From Cellvibrio sp. 79 (lineage in GTDB: Bacteria > Pseudomonadota > Gammaproteobacteria > Pseudomonadales > Cellvibrionaceae), in contig MVDH01000001.1 of the NCBI GenBank assembly GCA_003056245.1, forward strand, positions 1,922,716-1,986,715: a stretch of 64,000 nucleotides of DNA, in the 5' to 3' direction. Under the pieces are notes generated by a model. That model made no database searches, had not been told where the DNA came from, and saw nothing but the letters and a program-made list of their open reading frames with translations. Positions within the stretch are counted from its first letter, which is position 1; every line of letters starts with the position of its first letter. The position numbers and the translations under genes were made by a program. Positions 47,103 to 56,051 of the stretch are shown here, one piece after another.

Positions 47103-48472
47103 TTATCTTTCAGGCGGGCAGTTGCTTTTTCCAGTGATTCGATAACTTTTTGTTTATCGTAGTTGCGCACTTTATCCATATCCAGATACATGGAAAATCC
47201 TTCGGCACGATCTTCAAAGTAAGTCTGGTTTTTGCCCATTTCTTTGCGTAAATCGGCAACCTGATAAACCTTGATCGGCATTGAAAAGCCTTTTACCTGA
47301 ATTTCACCTTTATCGCGGCACATAACGGTATCTTTCACTAACGACCATGTTTCGTGTGATATCAGGATTTCATCGGGTTCCGCAGCAGATTCAAGGCGGC
47401 TGGCGAGGTTAACCTGAGTGCCCAGCACGGTGTAATCCAGATGATTGGATGTACCGAATGTGCCGACGGTGCAATAGCCGGTATTAATGCCCATGCGTAC
47501 TTGCAGCGGTTTTTTGATGCCTTGGTTGAACCATTCCTGTTGCATGGATTTAATTCGCTTTTTCATCGCAATCGCCATGGCAACGCAACGCGTGGCATCA
47601 TCTTTGACGCCCTTGCTGGCGCTATCACCAAATAACACCATGATGCCATCACCCATAAATTTATCGATAGTGCCACCGTAATGGGCTACGATTTTTGACA
47701 TTTCGGTAAGGTAATGATTTAACAATTCAGTGAGTGCTTCGGCTTCAATTTCTTCTGAAAGTTGGCTGAAATCCTTGATGTCAGAAAAGAATACGCTGAT
47801 GCGTTTACGCTCAGCTTGCAGATGCTTGTCATCGCCGCGATTAATGGCTTGCCACACGGTGGGAGGAAGGTAGCGCGACAATTTGTAGGCTCGAATCTTG
47901 TGCCACTTTTGTTCGTTTTCAAGCTGTTTTTGGCTGAGCATTAATTTGTGAAAACGCTGGTGCATATAAATGGCATAAACCAGAAAGTAGGTTGCTACGC
48001 CAATCAGGCTGGCAGCGCTGATTTCAATGCTGCCGGATAACATCAATTGCGGACTGTGTATAAACAGGCTTAATACGACTCCCACTGCAAAAGCACTGTT
48101 ATCTTCGAGCAGTTTTCTCACGCCGCCACTGATTAGCGCATTAAACTGAATCATGGTGAGGAACATTACACACGGGAGAATACTGAAGTCAGTCAAGCTC
48201 AGGACTATACCTATCAATGCGGCATCAATATGGGAGAGCCAGCGATTAATCCGCAACATTAATTCCGGAATTTGTCTGCGTGTGAAATGATAGGTGCTGT
48301 AGGCGTACGTCAATAAAAAAACGATAACCCCCATGTGGATGAGGCTAGGGTGCTCCCAATTGACAAAGGAAGCCAAAGTGCCTGAGGCGGCAAAGCAAAT
48401 AAGGGCGCGGAAGTAGTATTGCTGGATCGGGGATTCTGTTTGAAGCTGGTGCGAATCAGTCTTACTGTTCAT
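47090..48472 (-). CDS. cyaB: Class III adenylate cyclase CyaB-like
   Basis: This protein is 460 aa from the ATG at 48472; a TTG at 48481 is the alternative. The N-terminal third is a MASE2-type membrane domain with six hydrophobic segments. The catalytic domain follows: ISVFFSDIKDFS (metal Asp about 231), GGTIDKFMGDGIMVLFGD (second metal Asp about 275), and GINTGYCTVGTFG. The length and design match Pseudomonas CyaB (463 aa). It makes cAMP; cpdA at 62617-63399 would degrade it. Confidence 0.9.
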   Translation of the reverse strand: MNSKTDSHQLQTESPIQQYYFRALICFAASGTLASFVNWEHPSLIHMGVIVFLLTYAYSTYHFTRRQIPELMLRINRWLSHIDAALIGIVLSLTDFSILPCVMFLTMIQFNALISGGVRKLLEDNSAFAVGVVLSLFIHSPQLMLSGSIEISAASLIGVATYFLVYAIYMHQRFHKLMLSQKQLENEQKWHKIRAYKLSRYLPPTVWQAINRGDDKHLQAERKRISVFFSDIKDFSQLSEEIEAEALTELLNHYLTEMSKIVAHYGGTIDKFMGDGIMVLFGDSASKGVKDDATRCVAMAIAMKKRIKSMQQEWFNQGIKKPLQVRMGINTGYCTVGTFGTSNHLDYTVLGTQVNLASRLESAAEPDEILISHETWSLVKDTVMCRDKGEIQVKGFSMPIKVYQVADLRKEMGKNQTYFEDRAEGFSMYLDMDKVRNYDKQKVIESLEKATARLKDKVIV

Positions 48473-48616
48473 TGGTTTCAAGCCTTATTGTTATTTCTGC
48501 AGTAAGTCCGTAAGTTTGCACTACATGCCAGCTATAAGTAATGTGCGAATTAAACGGCTTTTTTTTATAAATGTCTACTCGTTAACTGAAACTCTCACGT
48601 GTTTTCTGGTTGGTTA

Positions 48617-49858
48617 TTATTTAAATTTCAATTCCAGATATTTTTCTTCCAATTCGGCATATTGCTTACGCAGCTCTGCGAACTCGGTTTGGATGGTCTC
48701 CATGTTGTTAGATGCGCCATTTGTGGTGGGGACAGACTCATCGAGGCTATGTTTTAGTTCGTCATTTTCTTTTTCCAGCTCTTCAATATTTTCCAGCAGC
48801 TCCTTACTTTCCTGAGTAAAGTCTTCCAATGTTTGTTTGATTCTTTGATTTTCCTCTTCCAGATCGTGATCACTATCCAATTGTTGTTCTTGTTCGGCGA
48901 TTTTTTCATTGGCTTTATTAAGTTCTTCTTCAAGTAATTGCACGCAGGTGTCAGACTCCTGAACAAAGCGAACTTGTCGCTGTAATTGTTGCTCCAGTTC
49001 TTTTATGACTAAATCTTTTTCTTCGGCGGTGACAGCGTCTTCCAATTTGCGTTGCAAATTACTGATTACGCGATATTGATCAGCAGCGACGTTGCGCAAC
49101 TTCATAATTTCTTCGGCAGCGCGTGGATCCTGGCGAATAATATTAATAGTTTTATTTTCCTGTGATGCACCATTGATGGCATTGCTGGTGGAGTGGATGT
49201 AATGGTTAATATCGTTGTAGCTATCGTTATACCGTCCCAGTAATGCTTCATAGCGCTCGCGGTCAGCGACACTGTCGGCCATTGCATAAAGCTCGTTGTA
49301 ATATCCCTGGGCATTGGCTTGAGCCTCGTTCCAGCGCTTTTCCAAATCAAAAAAGAGTTTTTTGAATTTCTCCAGATTTTCAACCCGTTTCTTATAGGTT
49401 TCCAGTTCGCTACTGTCAGCGGATGAATTTTCTTGCGTTGATTGCAGTAGCGGCTCAAGGGTTTGCTTAAAGATATCCCAATATCCTTCGCTACCTTGAA
49501 CTGCGGTAGTTCCCAACTCTTCAGCGCGCAAAAATGCGTAGCGTAGCGCTACAATACGTTGGTTAAGTGGTACATCTAATGGCTGGATTCCTGAAATATC
49601 ACTGCGCGGTGCTAAAAAATTGAAGCGCTCCTGTGTGATATCCAATTGCTCATAAATAAACTGTTTGTAAGTTGCTGACGGTGGCAATTCGGGCGATTGA
49701 ATATTTTTTACGGTGTCGATTAGCTCTGTCAGTTTATGCTGTTGGCGTTTTATTAATTTCTTTTGTTTAAAGGAAAAGTAGAGCAGGGCAAAGGTCGCAA
49801 TGAGCAATGCCAGGTAGATTTCTATAGCTACTATGAGTACAAGGGTTGGTACTTGCAT
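48617..49858 (-). CDS. Membrane-anchored long coiled-coil protein
   Basis: This 413-aa protein runs from the ATG at 49858 (MQVPTLVLIVAIEIYLALLIATFALLYFSF), a single N-terminal transmembrane helix. The rest is strongly helical, with extended coiled coils at about 170-215 and 280-410 (many E/Q/L/K heptads; ends YAELEEKYLELKFK). No enzymatic motif is present. It may be a structural or scaffold envelope protein. Confidence 0.62.
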   Translation of the reverse strand: MQVPTLVLIVAIEIYLALLIATFALLYFSFKQKKLIKRQQHKLTELIDTVKNIQSPELPPSATYKQFIYEQLDITQERFNFLAPRSDISGIQPLDVPLNQRIVALRYAFLRAEELGTTAVQGSEGYWDIFKQTLEPLLQSTQENSSADSSELETYKKRVENLEKFKKLFFDLEKRWNEAQANAQGYYNELYAMADSVADRERYEALLGRYNDSYNDINHYIHSTSNAINGASQENKTINIIRQDPRAAEEIMKLRNVAADQYRVISNLQRKLEDAVTAEEKDLVIKELEQQLQRQVRFVQESDTCVQLLEEELNKANEKIAEQEQQLDSDHDLEEENQRIKQTLEDFTQESKELLENIEELEKENDELKHSLDESVPTTNGASNNMETIQTEFAELRKQYAELEEKYLELKFK

Positions 49859-50012
49859 ATTATTATGGGCCGGAACAATCAATGGGACGCGCTTTCGAAT
49901 AACGCTCAATGTCCAAAAGTATGGTACAGATTTGTCCAATATTCGACTTTAGCGACAGCAAATAGCCCTCTAAGTGGCTGATTCGACGAAATAATCTTGA
50001 GGTTTTTACACT

Positions 50013-50576
50013 ATGGATGCGCTTGCGGCACTACATCAACGGGTTTCAATCACAAAGTTGACGACACCCGCCCCGGATAAAGCACAGTTACATCAACTAT
50101 TCAAAGCAGCATTGCGTGCTGCTGATCACGGAAATATGCGTCCCTGGCGTTTTTTGGTAATAGAAGGCGAGCGATTGGTTGCACTGGGGGAATTGTTCGC
50201 CCGTGTTGCGCAATCCAATAAACCGGAAATTACCACGGCTGAGCTGGAACGATTTAAATCGATGCCTTTGCGTGCGCCTATGATCATCGCTTGCATTGCC
50301 AAAACGGCTGAAAATCCCAAGGTGCCGCATATCGAGCAAATTATCGCTGCTGGTGCAGCAACGCAGAATTTACTAACTGCCGCATTCGCATTAGGCTTGG
50401 GGGCTATATGGCGTACAGGTGATATGGCTTACGATCCCCAAATTAAAAATGAACTGGGTTTGGCGCCTAATGAAGAACTGGTTGGTTATGTGTACATTGG
50501 AACACCGTCAATTCCTGTACATTTACCGCGCGAACAAAATCCGGAAGAATTTTTTAGTTATTGGTCGCAGGAATAA
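50013..50576 (+). CDS. Nitroreductase-family protein YdjA-like
   Basis: This 187-aa protein matches YdjA: RVSITKLTTPAPDKAQLHQLFKAALRAADHGNMRPWRFLVIEGER, then AGAATQNLLTAAFALGLGAIWRTGDMAYDP, and YVYIGTPSIPV. It should bind FMN and reduce nitro or quinone-like compounds with NAD(P)H. Confidence 0.87.
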   Translation: MDALAALHQRVSITKLTTPAPDKAQLHQLFKAALRAADHGNMRPWRFLVIEGERLVALGELFARVAQSNKPEITTAELERFKSMPLRAPMIIACIAKTAENPKVPHIEQIIAAGAATQNLLTAAFALGLGAIWRTGDMAYDPQIKNELGLAPNEELVGYVYIGTPSIPVHLPREQNPEEFFSYWSQE

Positions 50577-50652
50577 GATTGCGTTTGTGTGCGTGCTTGT
50601 GTACATTAGCGCGCCTTTGCAGGGGTAGGTAATAATACCCGGCAAAGATAAC

Positions 50653-50740
50653 GGTGAGATGTCCGAGTGGCCGAAGGAGCACGCCTGGAAAGTGTGTATA
50701 CCGCAAGGTATCGAGGGTTCGACTCCCTCTCTCACCGCCA
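50653..50740 (+). tRNA. tRNA-Ser (GGA)
   Basis: This is an 88-nt tRNA with a long variable arm, CCA encoded, anticodon loop CTGGAAA (anticodon GGA). The acceptor GGTGAGA pairs with TCTCACC. It stands alone, without a strong promoter match nearby. Confidence 0.93.
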
Positions 50741-50870
50741 GTTTTCAAAGTAAGTACAAGTCGCGCATCACAGCATTGAATGCTGTTTGTACAACTTGAT
50801 CGAAATTTGTAGTTCATTGATTTATAAAGTATTAATTTGAAAGTTTCGTATAAGAAAATCAAATAAATGC

Positions 50871-50899
50871 TTGACTCACAAAGCTCCGGTCAATAGAAT
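50871..50899 (+). promoter_or_regulatory. Promoter of tRNA-Arg
   Basis: TTGACT (50871-50876) and TAGAAT (50894-50899) have 17 bp between them, followed by GCGCGCC. It closely resembles the promoter at 43854-43882. Confidence 0.82.
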
Positions 50900-50914
50900 G
50901 CGCGCCTCAACAAC

Positions 50915-50991
50915 GCACTCGTAGCTCAGCTGGATAGAGTACTCGGCTACGAACCGAGCGGTCAGAGGTTCGAATCCTCTCGAGTGCGCCA
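50915..50991 (+). tRNA. tRNA-Arg (ACG)
   Basis: This is a 77-nt cloverleaf, CCA encoded; the acceptor GCACTCG pairs with CGAGTGC and the anticodon loop CTACGAA reads ACG. The A at position 34 is edited to inosine in bacteria. A terminator hairpin follows. Confidence 0.95.
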
Positions 50992-51001
50992 TACAAATCA
51001 G

Positions 51002-51036
51002 AGGCCTGACAGAAATGTCAGGCCTTTGTTTTTTTG
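51002..51036 (+). terminator. Terminator of tRNA-Arg
   Basis: AGGCCTGACA (51002-51011) and TGTCAGGCCT (51016-51025) form a 10-bp stem with a GAAA loop, followed by TTGTTTTTTT. Confidence 0.9.
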
Positions 51037-51107
51037 TGTTATTTAAAATTTGCCGATTTGGTTTTTATGATTAAGTGCTAGTGTCTGGGTTTGAGTACTG
51101 GCCTGGT

Positions 51108-51875
51108 TTAAATTTTCTGGTTACGCAAAGCGCTAATGTATTCCCGATTACTTGAAATGGAATTGTGGCCAGTGTTAGGGATCACAATAAGTTTTGCGAT
51201 TCCCGGTGGAAAGCTGGCGAGAAGATTCTTTGAATTTCGCAGCGGAATCACTTCATCAAATTCGGCAATGATGATGGTTGTCGGTGTAAAAATGTTCTGT
51301 GCGTATTTCCAGGACTCAAACTTATCTTTAAGTAGCAGATGTATGGGAAAGAAAGGGAAGCGACCGGTAGCGATATTCTGGATGCTATCAAAAGGTGTGA
51401 TTAGTATGAGCCTGTGTACCTGTCGTTTGTTCGCAAGTTGGGTCGCTATGCCGCTGCCAAGGCTGCGGCCTATGACAATAATGTCGCTATGGCTTTTTTT
51501 GATGTGATCAAGCAAGAAAAGTGCATCCTTAACCAGCGCCTCTTCCGATGGAACTCCTTCACTCCCACCATACCCCCTGTAGTGCATTGCATAGATTGCC
51601 TTATCAGGAAACGCGGCCAATAGACTGGGGATGCTGAGCCCAACATTCTCCGCATTGCCTCCGAAATAAATAATTGCTCCAGTATTGTGGCATTGCGCGG
51701 CGATGATGTTGAGATTGATGCTATCAACTGCAATATTGATTACATCGGTGCGATCAACTTTTGTTTCCGGTTGAGGAAAGTAGATGAGTGATCGCTGAAA
51801 GAAATAAAGCAATAGGCATAACACACCATAAACGATGAACAAGCTCATAATGATTGTCATTGCTGTGCGTATCAT
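51108..51875 (-). CDS. Alpha/beta hydrolase, membrane-anchored
   Basis: This 255-aa protein runs from the ATG at 51875 (MIRTAMTIIMSLFIVYGVLCLLLYFFQRSLIYFP). One N-terminal transmembrane helix precedes a BEM46/YfhR-like fold. The nucleophile elbow is GRSLGSG (Ser in IVIGRSLGSGIA). The acid lies in EFDEVIP and the catalytic His in NTGHNS. The substrate is unknown. Confidence 0.78.
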   Translation of the reverse strand: MIRTAMTIIMSLFIVYGVLCLLLYFFQRSLIYFPQPETKVDRTDVINIAVDSINLNIIAAQCHNTGAIIYFGGNAENVGLSIPSLLAAFPDKAIYAMHYRGYGGSEGVPSEEALVKDALFLLDHIKKSHSDIIVIGRSLGSGIATQLANKRQVHRLILITPFDSIQNIATGRFPFFPIHLLLKDKFESWKYAQNIFTPTTIIIAEFDEVIPLRNSKNLLASFPPGIAKLIVIPNTGHNSISSNREYISALRNQKI

Positions 51876-52137
51876 AAAATAGGTGTCCCATATATTCAGC
51901 ACGTAAGGGCTTCTTTTATTGGAAGCGAGTGTCGTATTTTTAGTATTAATTTTAATGCTGCATATTTTTGTCCCACTATAGCGAATAACCACATGACAGC
52001 AAAAAAACATGTATATAAGAGGGTCATGATAAGCATGAGTATGCGTTCGAATGCCTGACTTATGAATCCAGAAATGTTTTGAGAGGGGTAGAGGGTTTTT
52101 GTTATTCTGCGGTTCTTGCTGTTTATCGAGTCCAGAT
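51876..52137. other. Divergent gap between hydrolase and waaA
   Basis: This is 262 bp without a supported gene. An 86-aa minus-strand frame (51896-52156) overlaps the waaA start and has no ribosome-binding site, so I leave it out. It must hold promoters for both neighbours; none is obvious. Confidence 0.35.
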
Positions 52138-53415
52138 ATGCGCCTTCTTTACACAATAGTTTTTTACTGCTTGCTGCCTTTCATTCTACTCCGTTTGATA
52201 TGGCGTTCTTTTGCAGCACCAGCCTACGCCAGGCGTTGGGCTGAACGATTTGGCTTTTTCCCCAAATTGATTACCTCCAAAAAAGTAGTGTGGTTGCATA
52301 CGGTATCAGTCGGGGAATTTTTAGCTGCTTTGCCAATGATCCGACGGCTAATGGCAGATGAGCGCCTGCAATTGGTTATCACCACTACCACGCCAACGGG
52401 CTCGGAACGGGTTAGGGCGACGTTGGGGGATTCGGTATTTCATGTGTATGCTCCCTACGATGTGCCGGATGCGCTAGCGCGGTTTTTCAAGCGTGTAAAG
52501 CCGTCGGTATATCTGGTAATGGAAACTGAACTTTGGCCCAATACCCTGGCAGCGTGTGCCCGCCGTAAGGTGCCTGCTATATTAGTGAATGGCCGTCTTT
52601 CGGAAAGATCTGCGCGGGGGTATGCGCGCTTTTCCGGATTGACTTCTCCCATGTTAAATAACCTGCAATTAGCGTTGATTCAAAATCATACAGATGCTAA
52701 ACGTTTTGTACAGTTGGGTTTGCACGAATCAAAATTACGTGTCACTGGTAATATTAAATTTGATCTGTCGCTTACCGATGAGTTGCGTTTACGTGCAGCG
52801 GAATTAAAAAAACAATTTATTGCTAGTGGTGACAAAATTATTTGGATAGCGGCCAGTACGCATCAGGGTGAAGATGAAATCATTCTTGATGTTTTTTCCG
52901 AAATTAGAAAGAAAACGAATAAAAGTGCGCAACAATTGATATTGATATTGGTTCCGCGTCACCCGGAACGATTTGAAAAAGTGGGACAACTATGTGATGC
53001 ACGTGGTTTTAAAACGATACGTCGCAGTCACGGTGGGTCCGTAGCAGATATGGATATTTTGCTTGGCGATACCATGGGCGAATTAATGCTGCTGTTTGGC
53101 GTTAGTGATATTGCTTTTGTTGGTGGTAGCCTGGTCCCTAACGGCGGCCACAATTTTATCGAGCCCGCCGCATGGGGACTGCCGTTATTAAGTGGCGAGC
53201 ATTTGTTTAATTTTGCGGAAGTTTCCAATTTGCTGATGGCAGCGAACGCGCTGGATGTTGCACACAACCCTGATGAGCTGGAAAAAATTCTGGGCAATTT
53301 ATTGGACAACTCTGAAGTGCGCAAACAAAAAGGGGAAAACGCCCTGCGTGTAGCGATAGAAAATCGCGGGGCACTGGATAAAACATTAAATCTAATAAAA
53401 TCTATCCTCCAGTAA
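52138..53415 (+). CDS. waaA: 3-deoxy-D-manno-octulosonic acid (Kdo) transferase
   Basis: This 425-aa protein runs from the ATG at 52138 (MRLLYTIVFYCLLPFILLRLIWRS). The WaaA signature regions are present: VWLHTVSVGEFLAALPMIRRL, then ETELWPNTLAACARRKVPAILVNGRLSERSARGY, and FVGGSLVPNGGHNFIEPAAWG near residue 330. It transfers Kdo from CMP-Kdo to lipid A precursor in inner-core LPS synthesis, anchored at the inner membrane. Confidence 0.94.
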   Translation: MRLLYTIVFYCLLPFILLRLIWRSFAAPAYARRWAERFGFFPKLITSKKVVWLHTVSVGEFLAALPMIRRLMADERLQLVITTTTPTGSERVRATLGDSVFHVYAPYDVPDALARFFKRVKPSVYLVMETELWPNTLAACARRKVPAILVNGRLSERSARGYARFSGLTSPMLNNLQLALIQNHTDAKRFVQLGLHESKLRVTGNIKFDLSLTDELRLRAAELKKQFIASGDKIIWIAASTHQGEDEIILDVFSEIRKKTNKSAQQLILILVPRHPERFEKVGQLCDARGFKTIRRSHGGSVADMDILLGDTMGELMLLFGVSDIAFVGGSLVPNGGHNFIEPAAWGLPLLSGEHLFNFAEVSNLLMAANALDVAHNPDELEKILGNLLDNSEVRKQKGENALRVAIENRGALDKTLNLIKSILQ

Positions 53416-53450
53416 AAGGGCTGGGTTAATTTAATTAACCCAGCCCTTTT
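53414..53450. terminator. Bidirectional terminator between waaA and the pectate lyase gene
   Basis: AAAAGGGCTGGGTTAATT pairs with AATTAACCCAGCCCTTTT around a single-base centre, an 18-bp stem that overlaps the waaA stop. It serves both convergent genes. Confidence 0.92.
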
Positions 53451-53483
53451 ATTTATCGCTTTACTACATCAGCTAATTCGCTA

Positions 53484-54452
53484 TCAATAATTAGTGATCC
53501 CCGAACTGGTACAGCTTGCCCATTTACCAATACAAATAGAACCTGCATTGCGCAAGCGGCTATTGGTAATTTTGGCCGTGCTGGTGGAACTATCGGTACG
53601 GAAAATACCTTCGCCCATATTGGAAATCTGGCAACGATCTACGCTTACTGCAATTTTAAATGTGGTACCACCATTCTGGCGAAGGAACTTACCCATACTG
53701 TCGACAACGCAGTTGGATACATTGAGGGTAGATGCTGCGTTTACCTGGATAAATTTATCAGAGCCCGCATAACCGGAAATATTTTTTACATTTACTGTAC
53801 CAGAAGATTTGATGGTCATCGCATCTTCACCTACATTGGTCCAACGAATGTTATCAATGGTCCCGCCGTTGTAAAAATGAATTCCGTCGGCTGCATTATT
53901 ACCAAGCACAACATTTTTTAATGTTGCACCATTTTCTACACGGAATACCGGTTTCTGTCCTTCGCCTTGGCTGCCATCACCCAGAGCGCTGGTTGCATTA
54001 AATACTTTGCAACCACCGTCATAGGTTCCGCTCGATACAATAATAGTTGAACTCACATTCACAGTGCTGCCACCAGATCCGCAAGTTGCACCGGTAATAC
54101 TACCCGAACTGCCGCCACCGTTATTCCCGCTACTGCTGGTGCTACCGGATGAAGAGGTTGGTGTTGATGAAGTTGTCCCGCCCGATCCTGATTTTGGAAT
54201 CGAACATTCTTTTACGGATTTTGAAGGATTTGGATCTGAACCAAATGTGGCAATGGAACAAGAAAAACTGCCGCTTAAAATTTTATAAACAAATTTATCG
54301 GCAGCGCCAAAAGCAACGTTGGTTGCACCACTTACGGAACAGCTTTCTCCAATTTTACAAATGGTGACATAACCATCCGGGCGGTTGGATGCAGAAAATG
54401 CGCTGGCAGCGCAGCCTAGAAGTGCGGTGGTGATAAGGATTTTTTTAAACAT
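53484..54452 (-). CDS. Secreted PL3-family pectate lyase
   Basis: This 322-aa protein has a signal peptide (MFKKILITTALLGCAASAFSA), a small N-terminal domain with three Cys (about 22-90), a Ser/Gly/Thr linker (about 90-118), and a C-terminal parallel beta-helix (about 120-322). PL3 marks are visible: GEGQKPVFRVENGATLKNVVLGNNAADGIHFYNGGTIDNIRWTNVGEDAMTIKSSG, with the Asp and Glu residues that bind Ca2+, then KFIQVN and the GKFLRQNGG turn. It should cleave polygalacturonate outside the cell. The linker is typical of Cellvibrio secreted enzymes. Confidence 0.85.
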   Translation of the reverse strand: MFKKILITTALLGCAASAFSASNRPDGYVTICKIGESCSVSGATNVAFGAADKFVYKILSGSFSCSIATFGSDPNPSKSVKECSIPKSGSGGTTSSTPTSSSGSTSSSGNNGGGSSGSITGATCGSGGSTVNVSSTIIVSSGTYDGGCKVFNATSALGDGSQGEGQKPVFRVENGATLKNVVLGNNAADGIHFYNGGTIDNIRWTNVGEDAMTIKSSGTVNVKNISGYAGSDKFIQVNAASTLNVSNCVVDSMGKFLRQNGGTTFKIAVSVDRCQISNMGEGIFRTDSSTSTAKITNSRLRNAGSICIGKWASCTSSGITNY

Positions 54453-54715
54453 GATTACAATCTCGTCAAGTTATGGAAATAAAATGAACGGATTGACCGA
54501 AATAATTAAGTCTGGATTTCAGGGGAGTTACAGCTTTCCAGAGAAACAGTGACAGACTTTTTTATAGTTATTAGTGCTCTTGATACTGCGAAAAGCAAAA
54601 TGACTATACGCATTTTTTTGGTGCACTGAAATTTTATTTGAGTGACAAATCATGTTTTGTGAAATGGTGCAGATAGTTATAAAGATTGAGGTGTCACTCT
54701 TGTGTGAATATGATT
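54453..54715. other. Gap between pectate lyase and mannanase genes
   Basis: This 263-bp AT-rich stretch should hold the pectate lyase promoter (it is upstream of that minus-strand gene) and the end of the mannanase transcript. No terminator hairpin or operator stands out. Confidence 0.35.
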
Positions 54716-55918
54716 TTATTTTTTATTAGTGAATAAATAGTTCTTCCATGCAACTCGGTGCCGGGAAATTATGGCTGGATTGGATAATAGGGCTTTCACA
54801 TTTTGGTTGTGAACCAGCGCCTGATTTTCCTGTGTACCATCACCATTGTCCCAGCTTGACCAGCTCATCCAGTAGGCTATATCAGGATATTTTTTTTGTA
54901 ATTGTTTTGCATATAAGCGCGTATCAAAAGTTCCGGTACGGCTTGGTTTATCGCCTGCAGCAGGTCCGAATTCTGCCATGGCAATAGGTTTTTTAAATTG
55001 TTGATAATTTTTATAATCGCGAATTTCCAAGCTGTTGTTATAAGCGGTGCCTGCAATTACATCGACATATTGCGCACCGGGATAGCGCCAGTCTATAGGT
55101 TTAATCAAGCTTCGTTCGGTTAGCTTTGGCCCCTGATTGGGCGAATACACCCAGAGTAAGTTGTTTAGTTTCTTTTCTTCGGTAAAGTAACGATGCATAT
55201 CGATCCATAAATTAATATAGGGTTGCGGATCATTCGGTGCGCTGCTAATTCCCCACCAAAACCAGTTGCCATTCATTTCTTGCAGTGGACGCCACAAGAT
55301 AACTACATCGGCTTGTTGTAATTCGGTAAGTGCAGAGGCAATGCGATCAAGTTTACGTCGCCAGATTTTATGCATGGGAGATTGCGGATTTAAAAGTTGC
55401 GTTAAATCAACTTTGCTCATATCTCCGCCATTGGTGCGGGTATGGTTCCAAATGCCTGGATTATCGATGATATTTTTTTCATCATTCCACCAGGGATTAT
55501 GCGGTGCCCAATTGATACTGATGAGACCGCCGCTGTTCCAATATTCAATAAGCGTTTTATTAACGGCAGATAGTTGCGCCGGTGTTGCAATTTTATCGTG
55601 TTCGTAATCCACGCCAATTATTCCTGGCGCTTCTCCAGTGGCCTGCTGCAAGCCGAGGACTAATGGTGCAAATCCCATCAGTCCATCTTTGTTCAAAAAG
55701 TCATTGCTATGTCCGGCATTTTGCCCGGCAATCACACCGGGGATAGTGTTGTTACTGAGTGCAGTCAAATACGCTTGTACAGCTCGCGTTGAATTACTGG
55801 CGTTGGGATTACTGGTTTGATCAGTTGCTGTGGCGTGAGCCTGATAAACGTAAAGGGCACACATTAATAAAACGGTGATGTATTGCCAACTAAACTGCCG
55901 GGAAAATTGTATAGGCAT
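54716..55918 (-). CDS. GH26 endo-beta-1,4-mannanase
   Basis: This protein is 400 aa from the ATG at 55918 (GGAG 6 bp upstream; an ATG at 55930 is the alternative). A signal peptide (ITVLLMCALYVYQAHA) leads into a single catalytic GH26 domain. The acid/base is Glu214 in WRPLQEMNGNWFWWG and the nucleophile Glu316 in AMAEFGP, numbered from this start. Trp-lined substrate features WAPHNPWW and YWMSWSSWDNGDG follow. The enzyme hydrolyses mannans outside the cell. There is no carbohydrate-binding module or linker. Confidence 0.92.
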   Translation of the reverse strand: MPIQFSRQFSWQYITVLLMCALYVYQAHATATDQTSNPNASNSTRAVQAYLTALSNNTIPGVIAGQNAGHSNDFLNKDGLMGFAPLVLGLQQATGEAPGIIGVDYEHDKIATPAQLSAVNKTLIEYWNSGGLISINWAPHNPWWNDEKNIIDNPGIWNHTRTNGGDMSKVDLTQLLNPQSPMHKIWRRKLDRIASALTELQQADVVILWRPLQEMNGNWFWWGISSAPNDPQPYINLWIDMHRYFTEEKKLNNLLWVYSPNQGPKLTERSLIKPIDWRYPGAQYVDVIAGTAYNNSLEIRDYKNYQQFKKPIAMAEFGPAAGDKPSRTGTFDTRLYAKQLQKKYPDIAYWMSWSSWDNGDGTQENQALVHNQNVKALLSNPAIISRHRVAWKNYLFTNKK

Positions 55919-55997
55919 AACGAACTCCATCCTGCTGAAATTATTATTAGAACGCGAACGGTAGATCAGTGTGGTGCTAGCTTAAATTCCCGCTAAT

Positions 55998-56027
55998 AAA
56001 AATGCCGGGAACTAGCCCGGCATTTTT
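55998..56027 (-). terminator. Terminator of tolC
   Basis: AAAAATGCCGGG (55998-56009) and CCCGGCATTTTT (56016-56027) form a 12-bp stem with AACTAG as loop. It lies just downstream of the tolC stop on the minus strand and upstream of the mannanase start. Confidence 0.88.
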
Positions 56028-56051
56028 AATGTTATGAAAGCTAAATTAAAT

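Noticed and set aside
51896-52156. Minus-strand 86-aa frame overlapping the waaA start
   Set aside because: It has no ribosome-binding site and overlaps a strongly supported gene on the other strand.
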